Shown piece after piece: positions 43,070 to 53,183 of a DNA stretch of 64,000 bases. The notes under the pieces were generated by a model, which searched no databases, was not told the DNA's origin, and was given only the letters and a program-made list of their open reading frames with translations. A program made the translations under genes and the position numbers. This stretch comes from Nannocystis sp. RBIL2 (lineage in GTDB: Bacteria; Myxococcota_A; Polyangia; Nannocystales; Nannocystaceae): positions 372,001-436,000 of the forward strand of contig NZ_JAPNJW010000001.1 in NCBI RefSeq assembly GCF_026626745.1, written 5' to 3'. The first letter of the stretch is position 1; each line of letters begins with the position of its first letter.

Positions 43070-45733
43070 TCAGCTCGCCGTCGCGCCCTCGCGGGCCGCC
43101 TCGGCCTCGGCCGCCAGCGACTCGCGCAGCTCGAGCGCCGCCGCGTCGTACGCCTTCACCTCCGGCCCGCGGTACACCAGGGCAGTCAGCGGCGGCAGGT
43201 CCAGCGTCGCCGCGCACGGCAGCGCGCCGCCGGCCGAGTGGTCCGCGATCAGGCGCTCCGGCCCGTCGTGACCCGCCCCGCCGAACTGCGCCTCGTCCGA
43301 CGACAGCATGCGCACCCATTCGCCGGGCGCCTCGAACGGGATCGTGTAGTTCGTCCACGTCATCGGCGTGAAGTTGAGGATCACCAAAATCACCGCCCCC
43401 TGACGCGGGCGGCGGAGGAACGCCAGAGTGCTGCGCTTGTAGTCGTCGACGACCGCCCAGCGGAAGCCGAGCGGGTCGTGGTCGAGCTCGTACAGGGCCG
43501 GCTCGGCGCGCAGCAGGTGGCCGAGGCGGCCGACCCACTTCATCAGCCCCGCGTGCTCGGCCTCCGCGAGCAGGCCCCAGTCGAGCTGCCCGTCGTGGTT
43601 CCACTCGCGCACCTGGGCGAACTCGTCGCCCATGAACAGCAGCTTCTTGCCCGGCAGCCCGAACATGTACGCGTACAGCAGGCGCAGGTTGGCCAGCCGG
43701 GCCGCCCCGCCGCCTGTCCCCGGGGACATCTTGCGGACCAGCGAGCCCTTGCCGTGGACCACCTCGTCGTGCGACAGCGGCAGCATGAACCGCTCCGAGT
43801 AGGCGTACATCATGCGGAACGTGACGTCGCGGTGGTGCTGCGCGCGCGTCACCGGGTCGCGCCCGAAGTAGCGCAGCGTGTCGTGCATCCAGCCCATGTC
43901 CCACTTGAAGTCGAACCCGAGCCCGCCGTCCTCGACCTTGTGCGACACCCCCGGCCAGGCCGTCGACTCTTCCGCGATCACGATCGCCCCTGGCACCTCG
44001 CTGTGGATCGCCTGGTTGAGCGCGCGCAGGAACTCGATCGCCTCGAGGTTCTCGCGCCCGCCGAGGTGGTTCGGCAGCCACTGGCCCTCCTTGCGCGAGT
44101 AGTCGAGGTACAGCATCGACGCCACCGCGTCGACCCGCAGGCCGTCGATGTGGAACGCGTGCAACCACATCAGCGCCGAGCTGAGCAAAAAGCTCCGGAC
44201 CTCGTGGCGCGCGAGGTTGAAGATCATCGTGTTCCAGTCGGGGTGGACCCCGCGGCGCGGATCGGCGTGCTCGTACAGGTGCGTGCCGTCGAAGTGGACC
44301 AGGCCGTGCCCGTCGTTGGGGAAGTGGGCCGGCACCCAGTCGAGGATCACGCCGATGTTCGCCTGATGCAGCGCGTCGATCAGCGCCATCAGCTCCTGCG
44401 GCTCGCCGTAGCGGCGCGTCGGCGCGAAGTAGCCGGTCGCCTGATAGCCCCACGAGCCGTAGAACGGGTGCTCCGTCAGCGGCATCAGCTCGACGTGGGT
44501 GAAGCCGAGCGCGCGCACGTGGGCGATCAGCTTCGGCGCGACTGCCCGATAGGACAGGTGCTCGCCGCCCGGCCCGCGCATCCAGGAGCCGAGGTGGACC
44601 TCGTAGATCGCCATCGGCGCCGTCGGCCCTTGCCGCTCGGCCCGGCGCGCCAGCCAGGTCGCGTCGCCCCACTCGTACGCGTGGTCCCACACCACCGAGG
44701 CCGTCGCCGGCGGCGTCTCGCTCATCAGCGCGTGCGGGTCGGCCTTGTCGTACAAGGCCCCGTCGGCGCCGACGATGCGGAACTTGTAGAGCATGCCGCG
44801 CCGCGCCGCCGGCACGAACCCGGTCCACACCCCGCCGCGCGCCGCGTGCAGCGGGTCGCGCGCGGCGTCCCACGCGTTCCACTCGCCGATCACGCTGATC
44901 GAGCGCGCGTTCGGGGCCCACACCGAGAAGTGGGCCCCCTCGCCGCCCGCGACCAGCCGCGCGCCCATGCGCTCCCACAGCCGCAGGTGCGTGCCCTCGC
45001 CCAGCAGGTGATAATCGAGGTCGCCCAGCGGGCTCGCCGGCTCCACCGAAACAGCTGTCTCTTGCGACATGTCTTGAATCGCCTGACCTTCCGTACCGGG
45101 CCTTTCGAGCATGTCCTGAAGTTCTCCTGCCGGCGCCCCGGGCACGAGCGTCGCGCTCGCCAGCGCGTCGCGCTCGAGCAGCGCGGCCTCCACGGACACC
45201 GCCTCCGCGGCGGCCTCGGTCGCCTCGACCTCCGGCACGCCCGACTCCGCCAGCCCGCCGGCCTCGACCTTCGCCGGGCGTTCGCCCGCCTCGCCGGTCG
45301 CCTCACGCTCGCGGATGGCCTCCTCCACCGACGCCGCGTCCGCGCCGGCTTCGGCCGCCTCGATCGCCTGCACGCTCGCCTCGCCGGCCTCGACCGGCGC
45401 CGGGGTTCCGTGCGCCTCGCCGGTCGCGCCCGCCTCGTGCTCGCGGATGGCCGCCTGCATCGACTCGGCGTCGGCGACCGCCTCGGCCACCTCGATCTCC
45501 GGCACGCTCGCCTCGCCGGCCTCGACCGCCGCCGGTGCCTCTGCAGGCGCGCCGGCGTCGACCGCCCGGGTCTCGCTCGCGTCGGCCTTCGCGTCCCCGG
45601 CCTCGCCGGCCTCGTCCGCCACGCGGGTCGCGGGTCGCGTCGCGCTGCCGCGCACGGGCGCGCGAGTCTCCTCGCGGCGGCTCGGGGTGGGTTTGCGCGG
45701 CGCGGAGCGTTCGGGTTTACGAGGGCGAGGCAT
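43070..45733 (-). CDS. glgB: 1,4-alpha-glucan branching enzyme with long N-terminal extension
   Basis: 887 residues, about 150-250 more than most GlgB. Residues 1-240 are an Ala/Glu-rich extension with three similar segments (about 70-100, 114-143, 156-188: VEAGEASVPEIEVAEAV and relatives). Then comes the CBM48 domain (HFSVWAPNARSISVIGEWNAW), followed by the GH13 barrel with nucleophile Asp535 (IDGLRVDAVASM), acid Glu588 (IVIAEESTAWPG) and PLSHDEVVHGKGS. The C-terminal beta domain is complete. It creates alpha-1,6 branches in glycogen. Palindromic elements lie in the extension (codons about 204-230) and in the loop KMSPGTGGG. First of the minus-strand alpha-glucan genes before the esterase. 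Confidence 0.95.
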   Translation of the reverse strand: MPRPRKPERSAPRKPTPSRREETRAPVRGSATRPATRVADEAGEAGDAKADASETRAVDAGAPAEAPAAVEAGEASVPEIEVAEAVADAESMQAAIREHEAGATGEAHGTPAPVEAGEASVQAIEAAEAGADAASVEEAIREREATGEAGERPAKVEAGGLAESGVPEVEATEAAAEAVSVEAALLERDALASATLVPGAPAGELQDMLERPGTEGQAIQDMSQETAVSVEPASPLGDLDYHLLGEGTHLRLWERMGARLVAGGEGAHFSVWAPNARSISVIGEWNAWDAARDPLHAARGGVWTGFVPAARRGMLYKFRIVGADGALYDKADPHALMSETPPATASVVWDHAYEWGDATWLARRAERQGPTAPMAIYEVHLGSWMRGPGGEHLSYRAVAPKLIAHVRALGFTHVELMPLTEHPFYGSWGYQATGYFAPTRRYGEPQELMALIDALHQANIGVILDWVPAHFPNDGHGLVHFDGTHLYEHADPRRGVHPDWNTMIFNLARHEVRSFLLSSALMWLHAFHIDGLRVDAVASMLYLDYSRKEGQWLPNHLGGRENLEAIEFLRALNQAIHSEVPGAIVIAEESTAWPGVSHKVEDGGLGFDFKWDMGWMHDTLRYFGRDPVTRAQHHRDVTFRMMYAYSERFMLPLSHDEVVHGKGSLVRKMSPGTGGGAARLANLRLLYAYMFGLPGKKLLFMGDEFAQVREWNHDGQLDWGLLAEAEHAGLMKWVGRLGHLLRAEPALYELDHDPLGFRWAVVDDYKRSTLAFLRRPRQGAVILVILNFTPMTWTNYTIPFEAPGEWVRMLSSDEAQFGGAGHDGPERLIADHSAGGALPCAATLDLPPLTALVYRGPEVKAYDAAALELRESLAAEAEAAREGATAS
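45052..45119. repeat. Palindromic units inside the glgB N-terminal extension
   Basis: AGCTGTCTCTTGCGACATGTCTT, CCGGGCCTTTCGAGCATGTCCTG and related units occupy codons of the Ala/Glu-rich extension near its junction with the CBM48 domain. Confidence 0.5.
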
Positions 45734-46041
45734 CCTGGCCGGCGGCTTTTACCGAGGAACCCGCGCCGTGCAAACCGCTCGCGGCCGCAGGACCCGGGAG
45801 CTGCGCGTGACCTTGCCGGGGCGCGGATACGTGGGTCTTCACGCCCCCGTGCGTGCGTCGACTCGCATCCTCGCGTGGCCTTGCGACGACGTCCGACGCA
45901 TGCGGCGCAGCTTGCACCCTCGCCTTGCCGCGACCTCCGACGCACGCTTCCGCGAACACGTGCGGTCGAGGTCGGCACCTGCCGGATCGCCGTTTCGCGT
46001 CGCGGTCGTCACCCGTCGGCCACGACCGCGACACACCGTTC

Positions 46042-48189
<2,148 letters not shown>

Positions 48190-48378
48190 AGGCCAAACGC
48201 TACAACACCCGCCGCAGCGCGCGGCGACGGACCTGCCGGCGCGCGCTCGGCGAGATCGGCGCCGATTCAGCGTTCGCCCCGGTCCATTTGCGCAGGTTCC
48301 GCTGTTGGGGCTTCGCAGCGCGAGCGCGGCCTGCTACTTGGATCGTGGCGCTCGGCCTCGCCCGGGCGCGCCGCAGCC

Positions 48379-50007
48379 ATGCCACAAACCACCTCCTCGT
48401 CCGCCGGCCGCGTCGCCGGCGTCACCGTCCCGCTGTTCTCGCTGCGCTCCGAGCAGTCGTGGGGGATCGGCGAGATCGGCGACTTGCCCGCTTTCGCGGC
48501 CTTCATCGCCAAGGCCGGGATCTCCCTGATCCAGGTCCTCCCGCTCAACGAGATCTCCATCGGCAACACCTCGCCGTACGCCGCCCTGTCGGCGTTCGGC
48601 ATCGATCCGATGTTCATCTCCCTGGGCCCGGTGGTCGACCTGCAGCACCTGAGCACCCGCGACGTCCTCGGCACCGCGGGCGTCGCCGCGCTCGCGGCCG
48701 CCAAGAAGCGCCCCACCATCGACTACGACACCGTCCGCCAGCTCAAGCGCAAGGCGCTGGTCGCCGGCCTCAAGCGCTTCGTCGATCACGAGCTCACCGC
48801 CGGCGCCGGCAAGTCGCCGCGGGCCCGCGCCTTCCTCGACTTCTGCGACGCCCAGCGCCACTGGTTGCCCGACTACGCCCTCTACCGCGCCATCAAGGAC
48901 GCTCACCAGGGCGCCGCCTGGTGGCAGTGGAGCGATCCGCTGCGCGAGCGCGACCGCGCGGCCCTGCGCGCCGTCCAGGCCCGCCACGCCGAGGCCATCC
49001 TCTACTACGAGTACGTCCAGTGGCTCGCCCACGCGCAGTGGGCCGCCGCGCGCGGCGAGCTGAAGAAGCTCGGCGTCGAGCTCATGGGCGACCTCCCGTT
49101 CATGGTCGATCGCGACAGCGCCGACGTATGGGTCCACCGCGGCGAGTTCCGCATGGACATGTCGGTCGGCGTCCCTGCCGATCAGTTCGACGAGGACGGC
49201 CAGGACTGGGGCCTCCCGCCCTACCACTGGCGGATCATGGCCGAGGGCGACCCCGACTTCGCCTGGTTGCGGCGGCGGGCCGCCTACAGCGCCACGCTCT
49301 ACGACCGCTTCCGCATCGATCACCTGGTCGGCTTCTACCGCACGTACATGCGGCCCTACGAGAAGCGGCGCGACGACAAGGGCAAGCTCGTGCCCGGCAC
49401 CTTCGACCCGCCGACCGAGCCCGAGCAGCTCGCCCACGGCGAGAAGGTCATCGGCGCCATCATGGCCAGCGCCGGCGAGCGCGGGGCCAAGCTCATCGCC
49501 GAGGACCTCGGCTCGATCCCCGCTTACGTCGGCCCTTCGCTGCACAAGCTCGGCGCCCCCGGCTACAAGGTCCTGATCTGGGAGAAGGACGGCGACGCCT
49601 TCCGCGACCCTGCGGCCTACCCTGCCCTCTCGGTCGCCACCTTCGGCACCCACGACACCGCCCCCGTCGCGGTGTGGTGGGACGAGCTGTCCGACGCCGA
49701 GCGGGCCGAGGTCGTGAAGCTACCTGGCCTGAAGGACATGCCCGACATCGGCAAGGCCTTCACCCCGGCCGTCCACGCCGCCCTGCTCCATCTCGTCCTG
49801 AAGGCCGGCAGCGACCTCGTCCTCCTCCTCTTGCAGGACCTGCTCGGCGTGCGCGACCGGATCAACAAGCCCGCCACCCTCGGCGATCACAACTGGACCT
49901 GGCGGCTGCCGAGCCCGCTCGAGAAGCTGCGCGACGACCCCCAGGTCACCGCGGCCCTGACCCGGGTCAAGGCCGCAGTGGTCGCCAGCGGTCGGCGCAT
50001 GCCCTGA
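48379..50007 (+). CDS. malQ: 4-alpha-glucanotransferase (amylomaltase)
   Basis: 542 residues. GH77 motifs: VPLFSLRSEQSWGIGEIGDL, IQVLPLNEISIGNTSPYAALSAFGIDP (quoted in parts), ELMGDLPFMVDRDSADVW, FRIDHLVGFYRTY with the nucleophile Asp, and IAEDLG with the acid Glu. It transfers maltodextrin chains and complements GlgX in glycogen turnover. Start at ATG 48379. Divergent from glgX with 189 nt between; the following DUF6263-like gene has its own promoter. Confidence 0.94.
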   Translation: MPQTTSSSAGRVAGVTVPLFSLRSEQSWGIGEIGDLPAFAAFIAKAGISLIQVLPLNEISIGNTSPYAALSAFGIDPMFISLGPVVDLQHLSTRDVLGTAGVAALAAAKKRPTIDYDTVRQLKRKALVAGLKRFVDHELTAGAGKSPRARAFLDFCDAQRHWLPDYALYRAIKDAHQGAAWWQWSDPLRERDRAALRAVQARHAEAILYYEYVQWLAHAQWAAARGELKKLGVELMGDLPFMVDRDSADVWVHRGEFRMDMSVGVPADQFDEDGQDWGLPPYHWRIMAEGDPDFAWLRRRAAYSATLYDRFRIDHLVGFYRTYMRPYEKRRDDKGKLVPGTFDPPTEPEQLAHGEKVIGAIMASAGERGAKLIAEDLGSIPAYVGPSLHKLGAPGYKVLIWEKDGDAFRDPAAYPALSVATFGTHDTAPVAVWWDELSDAERAEVVKLPGLKDMPDIGKAFTPAVHAALLHLVLKAGSDLVLLLLQDLLGVRDRINKPATLGDHNWTWRLPSPLEKLRDDPQVTAALTRVKAAVVASGRRMP

Positions 50008-50061
50008 TTGAACGGCGGTCTCGCGCCGCGGCGGGCGGCACCGACGACTGCCGCGCTGTGG

Positions 50062-50067
50062 TAGCCT
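50062..50067 (+). promoter_or_regulatory. -10 element TAGCCT, leaderless-type
   Basis: TAGCCT ends 8 nt before the ATG at 50076. Confidence 0.45.
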
Positions 50068-50075
50068 CGCCGCGC

Positions 50076-51134
50076 ATGTCGCTCCGCCCCCGTCTCCGCG
50101 CCCTCTGTGTCCCGCTCGCAGCCGTCGCGCTGCACCTCTTCGGCTGTCAGCCGACCGACGGCAAGTCCGACGCCAAGCCGGCCGCCAAGACCGAGGCCGC
50201 CGCGCCCAAGACCGACGCTCCGCCGGCGCCCGTCGCCGCCGCGCCCGACGCCAAGCCGGCGACCCCGGCCGCCGCGCCCAATGCTGCGACCACCGTCGGC
50301 CAGGGTTCGGTCGTCACCCTCATCGAGGCCGGCGCCGAGCCGCGCGAGCCGCTGCGGCTCAAGCTCACCGCCGGGCAGGAGCAGGCGATGGTCATGACCA
50401 TGCGCATGGGCATGGGCATGCAGATCGGCCCCAACGCGATGCCGAAGACCGACATCCCGCCGATGCAGATGACCATGAACCTCAAGGTCAGCGAGATCAC
50501 CGGCGAGGGCGACATCCGCAGCGAGTTCAGCCTCGACAAGATCGAGGTCCTGCCCGACCCCAAGGTCCCCGCGGCCATGGTCGATCAGCTCAAGAGCGTC
50601 CTCGGCACCATGAACAAGATGTCGGGCACCTCGCTCGTCACCCCGCGCGGCATCGTCAAGTCGGCCGACTTCAACATGCCGCCGGACGTGAACCCGCAGA
50701 TCAAGCAGACCATCGACAGCATGCGGCAGCAGATCAACCAGATGTCGGTGCCCTTCCCGGAGGAGGCGCTCGGCATCGGCGCCAAGTGGACCGTCACCCA
50801 GCAGCTCGACCAGCAGGGCATGAAGCTCGACCAGGTCGCCACCTGGGAGCTCAAGGGCCGCGACGGCAGCGTCGTCCAGCTCGCCAGCACCATCGTCCAG
50901 ACCGCCGCCCCGCAGACGATCAGCGCCCCCGGCATGCCCGAAGGCGCCAAGGTCAGCCTCGATCGCCTCGACTCCACCGGCGCCGGCACCACCGAGGTCG
51001 ACCTCGCCCGCGTCGCCCCGGTCAAGGGCGACATGAACATGAAGTCCTCGATCGCCATGACCACCGACGCCAACGGCGTGAAGATGCCGATGACCATGGA
51101 CATGGACCTCAACCTGCAGATCAGCGGCAAGTAA
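50076..51134 (+). CDS. Lipoprotein, beta-rich, DUF6263-like
   Basis: 352 residues. Lipobox L-F-G-C near residue 24, then a Lys/Ala/Pro linker of about 60 residues. The body is rich in Met and Gln (MRMGMGMQIGPNAMP, MNKMSGTSLVTPRG) and in beta strands, with a final PVKGDMNMKSSIAM stretch. The overall plan matches the lipoprotein at 25103, suggesting paralogues. Methionine-rich loops could bind copper or hydrophobic ligands; this is only a suggestion. Ended by a clear terminator. Confidence 0.75.
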   Translation: MSLRPRLRALCVPLAAVALHLFGCQPTDGKSDAKPAAKTEAAAPKTDAPPAPVAAAPDAKPATPAAAPNAATTVGQGSVVTLIEAGAEPREPLRLKLTAGQEQAMVMTMRMGMGMQIGPNAMPKTDIPPMQMTMNLKVSEITGEGDIRSEFSLDKIEVLPDPKVPAAMVDQLKSVLGTMNKMSGTSLVTPRGIVKSADFNMPPDVNPQIKQTIDSMRQQINQMSVPFPEEALGIGAKWTVTQQLDQQGMKLDQVATWELKGRDGSVVQLASTIVQTAAPQTISAPGMPEGAKVSLDRLDSTGAGTTEVDLARVAPVKGDMNMKSSIAMTTDANGVKMPMTMDMDLNLQISGK

Positions 51135-51158
51135 GCCGCTCCTTTTGCCCTCTCGACG

Positions 51159-51188
51159 AACGGCGCCCCTCGCGGGCGCCGTTTTTCG
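51159..51188 (+). terminator. Rho-independent terminator
   Basis: AACGGCGCCC (51159-51168) pairs with GGGCGCCGTT (51174-51183), followed by TTTCG. It ends the lipoprotein gene at 51134. Confidence 0.85.
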
Positions 51189-51284
51189 TTGGGTCCGTCC
51201 AGGCCCGCGGAGCGCCATTCCGCCCCGCGCAAAGGACGCTGGTCCGGTCCACTCGCTGGCCGCTCCCGGCTCGCCGGGTAAAAC

Positions 51285-51534
51285 TTACAATCGACACAAA
51301 CAAACTTAAATTCCTTGCGTTGGTTTCGGAGGTTGTATAAGACTTATCGCAAGGATTAACTGTTTTGCAGCTTTATCACTGGCCTACCTCTCTTGCGGAC
51401 GCCTGCACTTGCGCAGGCGCGCGCCGGCGAGCGGGCGGCTGCCGGCGGGGGATCCAGAGAACATGTCGCAACGTGCATGTCCATAAGGACATGTCGTTGC
51501 TCAACCGGCTCTACCGACGCGAGGAAGGTGTGCA
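51285..51534. other. AT-rich intergenic island, then palindromes
   Basis: 51285-51380 is strikingly AT-rich for this window and contains CCTTGCG...CGCAAGG (arms near 51316 and 51349) around ATAAGACTTAT. At 51459-51495 the palindrome family reappears (GCATGTCC-ATAA-GGACATGTC). It is probably the regulatory region of the Cys-rich lipoprotein at 51535; no gene is seen. Confidence 0.4.
51459..51495. repeat. GGACATGTC palindrome cluster upstream of a lipoprotein gene
   Basis: GAACATGTCGC is followed by the hairpin GCATGTCC (51475-51482), ATAA loop, GGACATGTC (51487-51495). One of the few copies in front of a gene rather than behind one. Confidence 0.65.
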
Positions 51535-52479
51535 ATGAAGCGAATTTGGACGACCCTTACGGCCGCCCTGGTGTTGATGGCGTGCGAGAACAAGGATCCG
51601 CAAGATCCGACCGCCGGCGTCAACACCACGTCGTCGGGCGAAGACAGCGAGGGCGACAGCGAGACCACCACGACCCAGCCCTCGGATCCGCCGGCGACCA
51701 GCGACCCGCCGGCCACCACCGGGGAGACGGAGACCGAGACCTCCGGCGACACCGGCGACACCACGTGCAACTTCCTCGGCTGCGAGACCACCGGCGGCAC
51801 GGGCATCGCCCCGGAGTGCGACAACTGGACCCAGGACTGCCCGGACGGCCAGAAATGTTCCGCCTACGCCGACGACGGCGGCACCTCGTGGAACAACCTC
51901 AAGTGCGTCCCCGTGGAGGAGAACGGCGGCGCCCCGGGCGACCCGTGCACCGTCGAGGGCAACGGCGTCAGCGGCGTCGACTCGTGCGGCAAGGGCACGA
52001 TGTGCTGGAACGTCGACCCCGACACCGGCCAGGGCACCTGCGTCGGCCTCTGCACCGGCTCGCCCGACGCCACCAACTGCGCCGACCCGCAGACCACCTG
52101 CGTGATCGCCAACGAGGGCGTGCTCAACCTGTGCCTGCCCTCGTGCGACCCGCTGCTGCAGAACTGCATGGGCAACGACCTGTGCCTGCCGAACCCCGAC
52201 GACGAGGGCTTCGTGTGCGTCCTCGACGCCTCCGGCGAGACCGGCGTCGCCTTCGACCCGTGCGAGTACGCCAACGCCTGCGACAAGGGCCTCGTCTGCC
52301 AGGACCCCGGCTTCGCCACCGAGTGCGACCCGGCGGCGCTCGGCTGCTGCCTGCCCTACTGCGACATCACCGAGCCCGACTGCCCCGGCGCCGGCCAGGA
52401 GTGCATCCAGTGGTACGACCCCGGCACCTCTCCTCCGGGCCTGGAGAACCTCGGCCTGTGCGGCATCCCGATGGGCTGA
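51535..52479 (+). CDS. Cys-rich surface lipoprotein
   Basis: 314 residues, with GGAAGG upstream as ribosome-binding site. Lipobox V-L-M-A-C near residue 17, then a Ser/Thr/Glu/Pro linker to about 75. The mature domain has some 25 cysteines in an irregular pattern (CDNWTQDCPDGQKC, CADPQTTC, CEYANACDKGLVCQ, CCLPYCDITEPDCPG), suggesting many disulfides or metal sites. Such proteins are typical of Nannocystis relatives and are often misnamed in databases. Probably exposed on the outer membrane; function unknown. Confidence 0.78.
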   Translation: MKRIWTTLTAALVLMACENKDPQDPTAGVNTTSSGEDSEGDSETTTTQPSDPPATSDPPATTGETETETSGDTGDTTCNFLGCETTGGTGIAPECDNWTQDCPDGQKCSAYADDGGTSWNNLKCVPVEENGGAPGDPCTVEGNGVSGVDSCGKGTMCWNVDPDTGQGTCVGLCTGSPDATNCADPQTTCVIANEGVLNLCLPSCDPLLQNCMGNDLCLPNPDDEGFVCVLDASGETGVAFDPCEYANACDKGLVCQDPGFATECDPAALGCCLPYCDITEPDCPGAGQECIQWYDPGTSPPGLENLGLCGIPMG

Positions 52480-52498
52480 CGCCTCTCGCTTAAACCTT

Positions 52499-52536
52499 AC
52501 CGCGGGGACATGTCCGAAAGGCCATGTCCCCGCGGT
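52499..52536. repeat. 38-nt hairpin with GAAA loop in a convergent gap
   Basis: ACCGCGGGGACATG (52499-52512) pairs perfectly with CATGTCCCCGCGGT (52523-52536). Inside, CC-GAAA-GG closes a GNRA tetraloop. No T-run follows. It lies between the Cys-rich lipoprotein and MAPEG genes. Confidence 0.85.
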
Positions 52537-52542
52537 CTGCTG

Positions 52543-52977
52543 TCACACTGCCGCCGCCGCCCCCAGGGTCCGCGCGACCAGCACGCCCATCCACACCAGG
52601 CAGACCGCCTGCACCGCGAACGCGGTGAAGCGCAGGTTGACCGCCGCGCCGGTGCCCGACGCCACGTGGATCACCGTCTGCGCCACGCGGGCCGCCAGGT
52701 AGGTGATCGCCAGAGTGTCCATGCGCGGCGAGCCGGCGTGGACCACCGCGCCGGTCAGCACCACCGCCGCGAACAGCGGCAGGTTCTCGACGCAGTTGAG
52801 GTGCGCTCGCATGGTCCGGCGGTAGCGGTCGGAGCCGTGGGGCACGTCGGCCGGAAACCCGCCTTCGGGCGCCGTCCCCATGGCCACGGCCAGCACGCGG
52901 GGTGTCACGATCCCGAGGACCGCGACGAGGAGGGTCCACGCCCCGAACCCGAGCAAGCAGAGCAGCGGTGTATGCAT
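52543..52977 (-). CDS. MAPEG-family membrane protein
   Basis: 144 residues, four hydrophobic helices. The motif MRAHLNCVENLPLFAAVVL in the second helix region is the hallmark of MAPEG proteins (microsomal glutathione transferase relatives, often listed as DUF/MAPEG in bacteria). Glutathione transferase activity is possible but unproven. TATCAT lies 7 nt before the ATG. Confidence 0.85.
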   Translation of the reverse strand: MHTPLLCLLGFGAWTLLVAVLGIVTPRVLAVAMGTAPEGGFPADVPHGSDRYRRTMRAHLNCVENLPLFAAVVLTGAVVHAGSPRMDTLAITYLAARVAQTVIHVASGTGAAVNLRFTAFAVQAVCLVWMGVLVARTLGAAAAV

Positions 52978-52984
52978 CGTCGCG

Positions 52985-52990
52985 ATGATA
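52985..52990 (-). promoter_or_regulatory. -10 element TATCAT, leaderless-type
   Basis: On the minus strand TATCAT ends 7 nt before the ATG at 52977. Confidence 0.5.
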
Positions 52991-53183
52991 CCGACTCCGG
53001 CCTGTGACCTGGAGCGACGCGCGCGGCCACCGCCTGGAGCGTCCCGACTGGCGAACCGAGCAGCGTTCGGCCCGCGGCGGCCCCACGGCGGGCGGCGCCG
53101 GCGGGCATGACCTGGGCCACGGCGGCCGCAACCGGGCCCGGATTGCGCGAACGCGCGGGGCCTGTTACCTCTCGCCGGGACCC

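Noticed and set aside
45734..46041. Possible gene in the gap between glgB and glgX
   Set aside because: Open frames here are short and lack coding-type codon usage; only an imperfect direct repeat (CCTTGC.GCGAC..CCGACGCA) was seen.
51381..51401. Sigma54 promoter (GGCCTACCTCTCTTGC)
   Set aside because: The distance between GG and GC is 12 nt instead of 10.
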